NCBI RefSeq assembly: GCF_014203395.1
Contig: NZ_JACHIW010000002.1
Span: 372,001 to 436,000 of the forward strand
Length of the DNA: 64,000 nucleotides
Direction of reading: 5' to 3'
Origin: Saccharopolyspora phatthalungensis
GTDB lineage: Bacteria; Actinomycetota; Actinomycetes; Mycobacteriales; Pseudonocardiaceae
Shown here: piece by piece, positions 54,832 to 63,679 of the stretch
Numbering within the stretch: the stretch's first letter is position 1
How the letters are laid out: the number at the start of each line of letters is the position of its first letter
Made by a program: the position numbers and the translations under genes
The notes under the pieces: model-generated
Databases searched by the model: none
What the model was told of the DNA's origin: nothing
The model's input: only the letters and a program-made list of their open reading frames with translations

Positions 54832-56025
54832 CTACGGAGCCTGAACCAGGCCCGCACCGACATCGGTCGAGGTCAGCAACAGGCGACGAGCCGTCTGCGA
54901 CAACCGCGCCCACAGGCCCCACGCCCGTTCCCGGTGTTGCTGCGCATAGAGCGCCGCGACACCGGAGACGTGCGGAGTGGCCATGCTGGTGCCGCTGAGC
55001 TTGCGGTAGCGCTCGGCTCCCGGCCAGCTCGAGTAGACGCCGACACCAGGGCCGACCAGGTCCACCTGCCCGATCTCATCGACCGTGCCGCTGGAGAAAT
55101 CCGCGATCTGAGTCTGCTGATCGACCGCGCCGACGGCCATGATGGACGGGCAGTTCGCCGGGTGCCCGACCGGCGCAATCAGCCCGGACGAACGCTCACT
55201 CTCGTTGCCCGCGGCGGCGATGATCAGGGTGCCACGCGCCATCGCGCGCCGCGCGACCCGCTCGTAGGCCGTGGAGAACGCCTGGCCGGCCTGCACCGGC
55301 GCACCGAGCGACATCGACACCACGGCGCAGCCGTTGGAGATCGCCCACTCGATGCCGGAGAGGATGCCGATGTCGCCGCCGGAGCCGTCATCGCCGAGCA
55401 CCTTGCCCGCGTAGATGCTGGCCTGCGAGGCGATCCCGTAGCCGGGACCGGCCTCCGAGATCCGCGGCCCGCAGGAAGTGCCGATCACGTGCGTGCCGTG
55501 CCCGTGGCCGTCCTGCACGTCCTGGCCCTCCACGAAGGAACCGGTGACGATGTCGCGGTCGGCGAAGTCGGGATGCTTGAGGTCCAGGCCGGTGTCGAGC
55601 ACCGCGACCCGGATGCCCTTGCCGGTGGGCTTCGTGCGGTCGGCGCGGACGGCATGCAGGCCCCAGGTGAACTCGCCGTCGGCCTCCGGCGCGTCCGCGT
55701 CGATGTCGGCCTCCGGCGAGTCCTCGTCGATGGCGAATACCCGGCGTTCGGGCTCGAACGCCGCGATCGGACCGGTTTCCTGCGCCGCCCGTTCCAGGGC
55801 CGACGCCTGGTCCGGGTCGGCGCTGATCAAGGCGATGCCGAGCTGATGCAACACAATCCCGCTCGCAGCGCTGAACAGTTCCCCCGGCGCTGCGCCCGCG
55901 GCATCGGCGGTGTTCGCGAGGCGAAGCCCGGTCAGCCGCGTCAACTCGCGGGTACCGATGATGGTCGAGTCGTCTTCCAGCAGCACCAGATAGCGTCCGG
56001 TGGAGCTCTCCTCGTTGGTGGTCAT
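54832..56025 (-). CDS. subtilisin-like serine protease (S8) without signal peptide
   Basis: A 397-residue subtilase. Catalytic Asp in VAVLDTGLDLKHPDF (about residue 145), His in GHGHGTHVIGTSCG (about 180) and Ser in LSGTSMATPHVSGVAAL (about 350); the oxyanion Asn is in IIAAAGNESERSSG. A ~110-residue N-terminal region resembles a propeptide-like domain. ATG at 56023-56025 after GAGGGAG starts MTTNEESSTGRYLVLLEDDS, with no hydrophobic signal, so it is probably intracellular or exported by another route. Confidence 0.87.
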   Translation of the reverse strand: MTTNEESSTGRYLVLLEDDSTIIGTRELTRLTGLRLANTADAAGAAPGELFSAASGIVLHQLGIALISADPDQASALERAAQETGPIAAFEPERRVFAIDEDSPEADIDADAPEADGEFTWGLHAVRADRTKPTGKGIRVAVLDTGLDLKHPDFADRDIVTGSFVEGQDVQDGHGHGTHVIGTSCGPRISEAGPGYGIASQASIYAGKVLGDDGSGGDIGILSGIEWAISNGCAVVSMSLGAPVQAGQAFSTAYERVARRAMARGTLIIAAAGNESERSSGLIAPVGHPANCPSIMAVGAVDQQTQIADFSSGTVDEIGQVDLVGPGVGVYSSWPGAERYRKLSGTSMATPHVSGVAALYAQQHRERAWGLWARLSQTARRLLLTSTDVGAGLVQAP

Positions 56026-56295
56026 GGTCGCTCCCTCGGCCAGATTCGGTGTGGCGAGGCGCCACACCGACCCCAGGTGTATCGCGGGTCACCCTCAGTG
56101 ACAAGCACCCACCCGGGTAAGGACTGCACATTCCGTACCAGCCATCCCGTCATCCGCGAGAGACTTCTTGCTGCACAACACTTTCGGGGTACTCACGTCG
56201 GGGGAGATCGGTCGCGACACGTACGGGTGGATGACATTTTCCGGCGCTCGTCCGCACACTGGTCGTGACCGCCACTCGACAGTTCGGAGCGATCC

Positions 56296-57129
56296 GTGCG
56301 CACCCCCAGCGAGCGAACCATCCTGGTCACCGGAGCGACCAGCGGGCTCGGCCGGGCGCTGGCCCACCGACTCGCCGCGGCCGGCTCCCGGGTCCTGATA
56401 CACGGGCGCAGCGCGGAGCGAACCGAGGAGACCCGCGCGGAGATCGCGGCGGCCACCGGATCCGATCGTCTCGACGCTGTCCTCGCGGACCTCACCGAGC
56501 TACGCCAAGTCGCGCGGCTGGCCAACGACGTCCGGCTGCGCTGCGACCGGCTGGACGTGCTGGTGAACAACGCGGGCACCGGCTCCGGGGCGCCCGGCGC
56601 CGGGCGGGAGGAGAGCGCGGACGGCATCGAGCTGCGGTTCGCGGTGAACTACCTGGCCGGTTACCACCTGACGCGCCTGTTGCAGTCGCTGCTGATCGCC
56701 TCGGCCCCGGCCCGGGTGGTCAACGTCGCCTCGGCCGGGCAGCACCCGATCGACTTCGACGATCCGATGCTGGTCGGAAACTACTTCGGCACCCGGGCTT
56801 ACGCGCAGAGCAAGCTCGCCCAGATCATGTTCACCTTCGACCTCGCCGAACAGTTGCGCGGCAGCGGGGTATCGGTCAACGCGCTGCACCCGGCGACCTA
56901 CATGAACACCGCGATGGTCCGCGAGGCCGGCGTGAGCCCGGTGAGCACCGTGGCCGAAGGTGTCGACGCGACGATGCGGCTGGTCGCGGATCCGGGACTG
57001 GACGAGGTCACCGGTGGCTACTTCCATGGAACCCGCCCGTGCCGCGCGCTCGAACAGGCCTATGACGCGCAGGCCCGGGCACAGCTGCGCGACCTGTCCG
57101 ACAAGCTCATCGAGCAGGCCCGCGACTGA
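56296..57129 (+). CDS. short-chain dehydrogenase/reductase
   Basis: A 277-residue Rossmann oxidoreductase of the retinol-dehydrogenase-like SDR group. Cofactor loop LVTGATSGLGRALAHRLA, VLVNNAGTGSG, and the catalytic Tyr/Lys in TRAYAQSKLAQIMF. The basic GRSAER after beta-2 suggests NADP(H). GTG at 56296 behind GAGCG. Substrate unknown. Confidence 0.88.
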   Translation: MRTPSERTILVTGATSGLGRALAHRLAAAGSRVLIHGRSAERTEETRAEIAAATGSDRLDAVLADLTELRQVARLANDVRLRCDRLDVLVNNAGTGSGAPGAGREESADGIELRFAVNYLAGYHLTRLLQSLLIASAPARVVNVASAGQHPIDFDDPMLVGNYFGTRAYAQSKLAQIMFTFDLAEQLRGSGVSVNALHPATYMNTAMVREAGVSPVSTVAEGVDATMRLVADPGLDEVTGGYFHGTRPCRALEQAYDAQARAQLRDLSDKLIEQARD

Positions 57130-57167
57130 GCCCGCCACAGCTGAACGCGGAACCGGAGGCTGGCGCC

Positions 57168-57602
57168 ATGAACAGCGGATCCCAACGCAAGATCGTCGTC
57201 GGGGTGGACGGCTCAAAATCGTCCAAGTGCGCCCTGCGGTGGGCGCTGAAACAGGCGGCGTTGTCCGGAGCTTCGGTGCAGGTGGTCACCGCTTGGGAGT
57301 TTCCCGCGTTCTACAGCTGGGAGGGCGGACCGATGCCACCGGACGACTTCGAGGAGTCTGCGCGCAAGAGCCTCGACGAATCGGTCGACGAGGTCGAGCA
57401 CGACACCGTTTCGATCACACCGGTCCAGCGCGTACTGACGCACGGACATGCGGCGCAGGCGCTGCTGGACGCCTCCGCCGACGCCGACCTGTTGGTGGTC
57501 GGCAGCCGCGGCCACGGCAGTTTCTACGGCGCGCTGCTCGGTTCGGTGAGCCAGCGGTGCGCCCAGCACGCCCATTGCCCGGTCGTGATCGTCCGCCGCT
57601 GA
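57168..57602 (+). CDS. universal stress protein
   Basis: A 144-residue UspA-type domain. It starts KIVVGVDGSKSSKCALRWAL and carries the ATP-binding pattern VGSRGHGSFYGALLGSVSQR near the end. Single-domain, probably dimeric. In actinomycetes such proteins are often under dormancy or redox control, but no such promoter motif was seen here. Confidence 0.9.
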   Translation: MNSGSQRKIVVGVDGSKSSKCALRWALKQAALSGASVQVVTAWEFPAFYSWEGGPMPPDDFEESARKSLDESVDEVEHDTVSITPVQRVLTHGHAAQALLDASADADLLVVGSRGHGSFYGALLGSVSQRCAQHAHCPVVIVRR

Positions 57603-57819
57603 ATCCCGAGATCCCGCAGTACTCGCGCGCTTGACCACTTCATCCGGGTCCACTTCGGACCTTCGGGCGGGCGTTGAGATGTGTTGACGGAGATCCGCAC
57701 AGCGGCGAGAGTAAGCGGACAGCGGACGGCGTGATGACCGCGCTGGCCACCGCCGAGCCGAGCTGGACGGGCGTGGCCTCGCCGACGCCGAACTGGAGAT
57801 GTTCTTCTATGGTCGGAAG

Positions 57820-59289
57820 ATGACCACCGCTGTAACCCTGCGTTCCCAATCGGGCCGCTGGATCCTGGTTGCCACGATCCTCGGCTCCGGGGTGGCGTTC
57901 CTCGACGGCTCGGTTGTCAACGTCGCGTTGCCGACGATCGGCCGTGACATCGGCGGGGGCCTCAGCGTCCTGCAGTGGGTGCTGGACGCCTACCTGCTCA
58001 CGCTCAGCGCGTTGCTGCTGTTGGGCGGCGCGCTCGGGGACCGCTACGGCCGTCGCCGGGTGTACACGATCGGGCTGGTGCTGTTCACCCTGGCGTCGCT
58101 GGGTTGCGGCCTTGCCCCCAACGGTGCGGCGCTGATCATCGCGCGACTGTTGCAAGGCATCGGTGGCGCGTTGCTGGTGCCCGGCAGCCTGGCACTGATC
58201 AACTCGTCCATCCGGCACGACGACCGCGGGGAGGCGGTCGGCCGGTGGGCCGGAATGACCGGCGTGTCCTCGGCGATCGGGCCGTTCGTGGGCGGCTGGT
58301 TGGTAGACACGGCGTCCTGGCGATGGGTGTTCTTCATCAACGTTCCCATCGCGGCCGCAGCGCTGCTCGCGCTGCGGCACGTCCCGGAAACCCGCAACCC
58401 GACCGCAGGCGGTCGGTTGGACATCTTCGGCGCGATCAGCGTGACCATCGGCCTGGCCGGTGCCGTGTACGCCCTGATCGAGGTCCCCACGAAGGGGTGG
58501 GACGGGCTCACCGCGGTGGCGGCCGTCGTGGGTGTCGCCGCGCTGGTGGCGTTCCCGCTGATAGAGATGCGCCACCCGGAGCCGCTGCTGCCGTTGTCGC
58601 TGTTCCGGTCCGCGCAGTTTACCGGTGCGAACCTCACGACGTTCGCCGTTTACGCGGCGCTGAGCGGGGCGTTGTTCCTGTTGTCCTTGCAGCTACAGCA
58701 GTCGATGGGCTACCCGGCCCTCGCCGCCGGTATCGCGACGCTGCCGATCACGATCATCATGCTGCTGATGTCCGGTCGCGTGGGTGCGCTCGCCCAGCGC
58801 ACCGGCCCGCGCGTATTGATGACCATCGGACCGGTCATCTGCGCCGGCGGCCTGACGTTGCTGACGTGGGCGGTGCCCGGCAGCACCTATCTGAACGGGG
58901 TGCTGCCGGGGGTGCTGGTGTTCGGAATCGGGTTGTCCATCACGGTTGCGCCGCTGACCTCGGCGGTGCTCGCTTCGGTCAGCCCCGACAACGGCGGTCT
59001 GGCCTCCGGTGTGAACAACGCGGTCTCCCGCCTGGCCGGGCTTTTCGCGGTCGCGGTGCTTCCGGTGGCCACCGGGCTGTCGCATACCGGCGCGGGCGCC
59101 CCGCTCGGCCCGGGCTTCGGCCAGGCCATGCTCATCTCGGCAGCGATGTGCGCGGCCGGGGGCGTGCTGGCCTGGCTGACGATCGACCGCACGCGGAAAG
59201 TCACCACCTACCCGCTGCCGGGCCTCAACCACGCCTGCCAGGACCCTTGCACTTGCGCCGTCGAACGAGGTCAAGGCACTACCTCGTGA
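57820..59289 (+). CDS. MFS drug efflux permease (DHA2, EmrB/QacA-like)
   Basis: A 489-residue transporter with about 14 membrane helices. Motif D1 FLDGSVVNVALPTIGRDIGG, motif A GALGDRYGRRRVY, motif B LLQGIGGALLVPGSLALI and motif C IGPFVGGWLVD are clear. ATG at 57820 after GGAAG is used rather than 57799. The tail ends with three cysteines (HACQDPCTC). A MarR gene follows and may regulate it. Drug specificity unknown. Confidence 0.9.
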   Translation: MTTAVTLRSQSGRWILVATILGSGVAFLDGSVVNVALPTIGRDIGGGLSVLQWVLDAYLLTLSALLLLGGALGDRYGRRRVYTIGLVLFTLASLGCGLAPNGAALIIARLLQGIGGALLVPGSLALINSSIRHDDRGEAVGRWAGMTGVSSAIGPFVGGWLVDTASWRWVFFINVPIAAAALLALRHVPETRNPTAGGRLDIFGAISVTIGLAGAVYALIEVPTKGWDGLTAVAAVVGVAALVAFPLIEMRHPEPLLPLSLFRSAQFTGANLTTFAVYAALSGALFLLSLQLQQSMGYPALAAGIATLPITIIMLLMSGRVGALAQRTGPRVLMTIGPVICAGGLTLLTWAVPGSTYLNGVLPGVLVFGIGLSITVAPLTSAVLASVSPDNGGLASGVNNAVSRLAGLFAVAVLPVATGLSHTGAGAPLGPGFGQAMLISAAMCAAGGVLAWLTIDRTRKVTTYPLPGLNHACQDPCTCAVERGQGTTS

Positions 59290-59410
59290 CGAGCGCAGCT
59301 CCGTGCGCCTCTTTGAGTAGTCACGGCTGCGCAGATCGTCGTGGTATTTGGGCCATTTGCACTACTATGCCCACACCTCAGTCGCCCATCTCGACGGAAG
59401 TGACGCCCAC

Positions 59411-59830
59411 GTGGAGCTGGACAAGGCCGTCTTCCACCTCATGCGCCGCGCCATGCAGGAGCACACCGCGAGCTGGCAGTCCCACCTGCCACACCTGACC
59501 AAACCGCAGTACGCGGTGCTCACCGCGATCCGGGAACAACCAGGCATCGAGCAGGCTCAACTCGGACATCGGGCGGCGATCGACAAAGCGACACTGGCGT
59601 CCCTGCTGATGCGCATGGAACAGCGCGGCCTGATCCGCCGCACGGTCGACGACGCCGATCGGCGCCGCCGACTCCTACAACTCACCGACGTCGGCAGGGC
59701 CGAACTGCGCGCGGTCGCACCGGTTGCCGACGCGGTGGACATTGAACTACTCGAACGGCTCACCCCGGCCGAGCGCACCGAGTTGCACCGGCTTCTCGGC
59801 AAGCTCGCGCGCAGGCGACTGGTCAACTGA
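59411..59830 (+). CDS. MarR-family regulator
   Basis: A 139-residue winged-helix regulator: HLPHLTKPQYAVLTAIREQP, recognition region IDKATLASLLMRMEQRGLIR and wing RRTVDDADRRRRLLQLTDVG. GTG at 59411 suits the family's length; an in-frame TTG at 59348 would add 21 residues. It lies 121 bases downstream of the MFS gene and may repress it. Confidence 0.83.
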   Translation: MELDKAVFHLMRRAMQEHTASWQSHLPHLTKPQYAVLTAIREQPGIEQAQLGHRAAIDKATLASLLMRMEQRGLIRRTVDDADRRRRLLQLTDVGRAELRAVAPVADAVDIELLERLTPAERTELHRLLGKLARRRLVN

Positions 59831-59860
59831 TCCGGACACCTTGTGCGAACGAGGTATCCC

Positions 59861-60037
59861 TCATGCGGCGCGAGTCCCCGCGCTCAGGCGGTGCATCCGC
59901 AGCAGCCACAGCTCCAGTTCGGAGAGCTGGCCATCCAGGCTTTCACTGCCGTACATGTCCGGGCTCGCGCGCAGGGTCATCAGCTCCTCCCAGCGCCGTT
60001 CCATCTGCTCGACCAATTCCCGCAGTGTCACCTGCAT
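59861..60037 (-). CDS. small helical protein
   Basis: About 58 residues: VTLRELVEQMERRWEELMTL then SLDGQLSELELWLLRMHRLS, amphipathic helices of a possible coiled coil. GGGGAGGGG overlaps the ATG at 60037, so the GTG two codons later (60031) may be the true start. Function unknown. Confidence 0.5.
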   Translation of the reverse strand: MQVTLRELVEQMERRWEELMTLRASPDMYGSESLDGQLSELELWLLRMHRLSAGTRAA

Positions 60038-60159
60038 CCCCTCCCCGCCGTGCACATACCGCCGCCGACGGTAACGCGTGCACGTGCACTCGGAGTAAGG
60101 CCAAAAGTCACGGTTTCACCCGATCTTCGGGACCCGATTCCGACTAATGCGCGCACGGG

Positions 60160-60345
60160 GTGTGGTGTGATCGGTGCATGAGACGAGGGCGCCGAGGCCA
60201 CCCCTGCGAACCCGACATCTCCCGGATCGGCTTGTGGCGGTGCGACGTGTGCGGTCAGCAGTGGGAGATCCACGGCGTGGCCGGCAACCCGCGAGTGCGC
60301 AAGGTGAGCCGGGTCGGCTGGTTCTTCGCCAAGCTGCTCGGCTGA
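60160..60345 (+). CDS. small zinc-ribbon protein
   Basis: 61 residues with CDRCMRRGRRGHPC and LWRCDVCGQQWEI, cysteine pairs that can bind one zinc. The GTG start at 60160 is needed to include the first pair. Basic C-terminus. Nucleic-acid binding is possible; function unknown. Confidence 0.55.
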   Translation: MWCDRCMRRGRRGHPCEPDISRIGLWRCDVCGQQWEIHGVAGNPRVRKVSRVGWFFAKLLG

Positions 60346-60500
60346 TCTGGCCTGTGGTCCGGAGTCCTGCGGCACCGGGAACACGCGCCGATCCTCACCC
60401 GCCGGCGCGGCCCGCGCGATCTCGGGAACTGCGTCCGGTTTGCCTGCGTACCAACGACAATCCCGCCTTGCACGCGCACGCCCTGCCTTGACATGACGTC

Positions 60501-61664
60501 TCAGCGCGGCAATCGCGATGCCAGCACAATGATCAGCGCACCCGCGAACGGCACCACCACCAGGCCCAAGCGCAGGCTGACCGCGTCGGCTAGCAGCCCG
60601 ACCACGGGCGGTACGGCCAGCACGCCCAGCCGGTAGACCCAGCTGACGACAGCAAGTCCGGCACCGGAGGACAGGCCGGGCAGTTCGTCGGCGGCGTGAA
60701 ACCCGGCCGGGATAACTGTCGCGACTCCCCAACCGGCCAACGCGAACCCGACGAGTGTGGCCGGGATGGACGGCCATACCAGCGCCATGCCCACCCCCAC
60801 GAGCACCATGATGCCGCCGCTGCGCGCCACAGCCCGGTTACCGAACCGTTCCACCAGCCGATCGCCAAAGAGCCGACCGGTCGTCTGCGCGGCTTGCAGC
60901 GCCACGAACACCAGACCCGCCATTGCCGCGGCCGCGCCCAGCGAATCGCGCATGTACACCGCGCCCCACGACGCCGCAGTGTCCTCGGCCAGCGCTGCCG
61001 CCGCGCACAGCAGACCGAGCGCCAGCAGGGCGAGCAGCATCGCGAAGGGCGGTCGGGTTCGCCGCGCCCGGCCCGCTCGTTCGGCGTTGTCGTGCCCTGG
61101 CAACAGGAACCGACTGCTCGTGATCACGACCGCGACCAGCACCAAGGCGGCGATGCCGAGGTGCAGGGGCACCGGCAGCGCCGCACCGGCGGCCAGCGAG
61201 CCCGCCAAGCCGCCGATGATCGCACCGACGCTCCACACGCCGTGGAAGGAGTTCACGATCGACCGCCCGTAGCGCCGCTGCACCCGTAGCCCGTGCGCGT
61301 TCATCGCCACGTCGACGATCGCGTCCATCGCGCCCGCGACGAACAGGATGGCGGCCAACTGCCACCACTGCCCCGCCAGCCCGATCGCCACGAGATCCGC
61401 GGCCAGCACCACCGAACAGCACACCGCGACACCGGCCGAGCGCCAGCGGGCCAGGATCGGCGCGGCCAGCACCCCGGCGACCAGCGACCCCAGCGCCAGC
61501 GCCGCGACCGTGGTGCCCAGCGCGGCGTTGGACAGGGCGAGGCCATCCTTCAGTTCCGGGTAGCGGGGCACGACGTTGGCGAAGCCCGCCCCGTTCACCA
61601 GGAACAGCGTGGCCACCGCCAACCGCGCCGCCACCGGCTTGCGAACCGCCGCGACCTCGGACAT
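60501..61664 (-). CDS. MFS transporter (YbjJ/FucP-like)
   Basis: A 387-residue, 12-helix permease. The N-terminus has ATLFLVNGAGFANVVPRYPE. A loop carries DVAMNAHGLRVQRRYGR and SFHGVWSVGAIIGGLAGS, typical of the YbjJ-type MFS group, and GRLFGDRLVERFGNR is the second motif A. ATG at 61662-61664 behind GGAAG. Substrate unknown. Confidence 0.85.
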   Translation of the reverse strand: MSEVAAVRKPVAARLAVATLFLVNGAGFANVVPRYPELKDGLALSNAALGTTVAALALGSLVAGVLAAPILARWRSAGVAVCCSVVLAADLVAIGLAGQWWQLAAILFVAGAMDAIVDVAMNAHGLRVQRRYGRSIVNSFHGVWSVGAIIGGLAGSLAAGAALPVPLHLGIAALVLVAVVITSSRFLLPGHDNAERAGRARRTRPPFAMLLALLALGLLCAAAALAEDTAASWGAVYMRDSLGAAAAMAGLVFVALQAAQTTGRLFGDRLVERFGNRAVARSGGIMVLVGVGMALVWPSIPATLVGFALAGWGVATVIPAGFHAADELPGLSSGAGLAVVSWVYRLGVLAVPPVVGLLADAVSLRLGLVVVPFAGALIIVLASRLPR

Positions 61665-61857
61665 CTTCCGCCCTTCTCCCGGAGCCCCGACGATCATGCC
61701 AAGAACCGGGGCACCCGGCTCGTGGTTTCCCGGACCCCGCCGGAGTATCAGCGGCGCATGCGATGCCATGCCGGATTCAGTTCCCCGATTTCGCGTTCGA
61801 TGCCTCGCACGAGGGCTTCAAACTGCGGCTCTGAGCGCCGGTTACGCTGGAGGGGCG

Positions 61858-62796
61858 ATGCGACGCAAACTCACATCGCCGCTGCCCCAGCGGCACGGCC
61901 TGGACCCCGTCCGGTTGCGACTGCCCGTCGACGGCCGCTGGGCGACCGTCCGGGACCACCTCGTCGACCGGATACCGAAACTCGCTCCGGAACGAATCGA
62001 CGCGATGCTCCGCGACGGCCGGATCGTCGGGGTCGACGGTCCACTCCGGCCCGATGCGCCGTTCACGCCCGGTGCGTTCATCTGGTTTCACCGTGACCTG
62101 CCGGAGGAGACGCCGGTGCCGTTCGCGCTGAACCTCGTGCACCGCGATGACGACCTGCTGGTCGTGGACAAACCGCATTTCATGGCCACTACGCCGCGCG
62201 GCGGGCATGTCGTGGAGACCGCGCTTGTGCGGCTGCGGCGAGACCTGGATCTGCCCAAGCTCAGCCCGGCGCACCGGCTGGACCGGCTGACCGCCGGGCT
62301 GGTCATGTTCGTGCTCAAGCCCGAGCGGCGTGGCGCGTATCAAACCCTGTTCCACGACCGCTTGGTACGCAAGGAATACGAAGCCATCGCCCGCTTCGAT
62401 CCCCGACTCGCGATGCCGCGCACGGTGCGCAGCCGAATCGTCAAGACCCGCGGCGTGCTCGCCGCCCGGGAAGAGTCCGGCGAGTCGAACAGCGAAACGC
62501 ACATCGAGCTGGTCGAGCACCGCGACGGCCTCGGCCGCTACCGGCTGGTGCCGCGCACCGGCCGAACCCACCAGCTGCGGGTGCACCTCAACAGCCTCGG
62601 CATCCCGATCCTCGGCGACGACCTCTACCCGACCGTGCGCGATCGCGCGGCCGACGACTTCAGCGATCCCTTGCAGCTGCTCGCCAGGTCGCTGGAGTTC
62701 ACCGACCCGATCAGCGGGCGACAACGCCGCTTCGAATCCCGCCGCACCCTGTCGGCCTGGACCGAAGTGGACGGTCACTCGGCGCCCGGCCGATAG
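61858..62796 (+). CDS. RluA-family pseudouridine synthase
   Basis: A 312-residue RNA pseudouridine synthase. An N-terminal S4-like part (DHLVDRIPKLAPERIDAMLR) is followed by LNLVHRDDDLLVVDKPHFM, the catalytic Asp motif SPAHRLDRLTAGLVMF and GRTHQLRVHLNSLGIPILGD. It modifies rRNA or tRNA uridines; the exact site cannot be told. ATG at 61858 right after GGAGGGG. Confidence 0.92.
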   Translation: MRRKLTSPLPQRHGLDPVRLRLPVDGRWATVRDHLVDRIPKLAPERIDAMLRDGRIVGVDGPLRPDAPFTPGAFIWFHRDLPEETPVPFALNLVHRDDDLLVVDKPHFMATTPRGGHVVETALVRLRRDLDLPKLSPAHRLDRLTAGLVMFVLKPERRGAYQTLFHDRLVRKEYEAIARFDPRLAMPRTVRSRIVKTRGVLAAREESGESNSETHIELVEHRDGLGRYRLVPRTGRTHQLRVHLNSLGIPILGDDLYPTVRDRAADDFSDPLQLLARSLEFTDPISGRQRRFESRRTLSAWTEVDGHSAPGR

Positions 62797-62810
62797 CCGC
62801 GCGGCGTAGC

Positions 62811-63560
62811 TCAGCGCACGTTGCGGCGGAGGCGGACCCGGTACGAGTAGTGCTCCGGCAGGAAGTGGCTGACCGCCAGTTCCACCGGTTGGCCCGTCGT
62901 CGACTGGTACATGCGGTCGATGCGCAGCAGGGGCCGTTGCGGCTCGCACCCGAGGTGCCCGGCGATCTCCGGCGTCGCCATGCCGACGGTGATGCTCTGC
63001 TCGGCCTCCGCGATGGGGTCGGTCAGCCGGTCGTCGAGCAGCCCGATGATGGTCACGCCGCTGCGCGCGCCGACGTCGGTCAGCTCCGGCACCGACTCGA
63101 CGAGCTTGCCCACCGCGGGGGGCAGGAACACGGTCGTCACGCAGAACGGGACGTCTTCGTGTAGCCGCCGGAATTCCAGCGTGTGCACGCGGTCGGACAG
63201 CAGCCGCAGTCGGCCTGCGGCGTCGAGGTCGACCTGCTGGCGCAGCGGGCGGATCAGCTCCATGGTCGTATCGATCGACAGCCCCATCAGGTCGTCGATG
63301 GACCCGAACTGGCGCAGGTACTGCTCCTCGCGCGGCGCGGCGAAGGTGCCGCGCCCCGGGATCCGGTACACCATGCCCTCGGCCACGAGGTCCTGGAAGG
63401 CGCGGCGCACCGTCTGCCGGCTGACGCGGTGCGTCTCGGCGAGCTCGGCCTCGGTGGGCAGGCGTTTGCCCTCGGGATAGTCGTGCTGCAGGATCGCCGC
63501 CCGCAGTTCCCGCGCCAATCGCAGGTATGCGCTCTCCCGACCATCGGTCCGCTGTGCCAC
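62811..63560 (-). CDS. GntR/HutC-family regulator with UTRA domain
   Basis: A 249-residue regulator. The winged helix has LPTEAELAETHRVSRQTVRR and VYRIPGRGTFAAP. The UTRA effector domain follows (FRRLHEDVPFCVTTVFLPP, GCEPQRPLLRIDRMYQSTTG, VELAVSHFLPEHYSYRVRL). Upstream of it, on the same strand, is an acyl-CoA dehydrogenase, with a strong hairpin between. Effector unknown. Confidence 0.88.
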   Translation of the reverse strand: MAQRTDGRESAYLRLARELRAAILQHDYPEGKRLPTEAELAETHRVSRQTVRRAFQDLVAEGMVYRIPGRGTFAAPREEQYLRQFGSIDDLMGLSIDTTMELIRPLRQQVDLDAAGRLRLLSDRVHTLEFRRLHEDVPFCVTTVFLPPAVGKLVESVPELTDVGARSGVTIIGLLDDRLTDPIAEAEQSITVGMATPEIAGHLGCEPQRPLLRIDRMYQSTTGQPVELAVSHFLPEHYSYRVRLRRNVR

Positions 63561-63611
63561 GTCACCACCTCGCTGCTGTCGCCTCCGACCGTAGCGGAAA
63601 CGTTCCAGCGC

Positions 63612-63679
63612 CCTGACGGGGGCGATTTCACTGGAGATCGACGTGCCGTTTCCAGTGAAATCGCCGACATCGGGTCAGG
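63612..63679 (-). terminator. long hairpin after the acyl-CoA dehydrogenase
   Basis: GGCGATTTCACTGGA (63621-63635) pairs perfectly with 63651-63665 around a 15-base loop. Outer CCTGAC/GTCAGG extends it. It is beyond the dehydrogenase stop and shares its core with the palindrome in selB. Confidence 0.65.
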
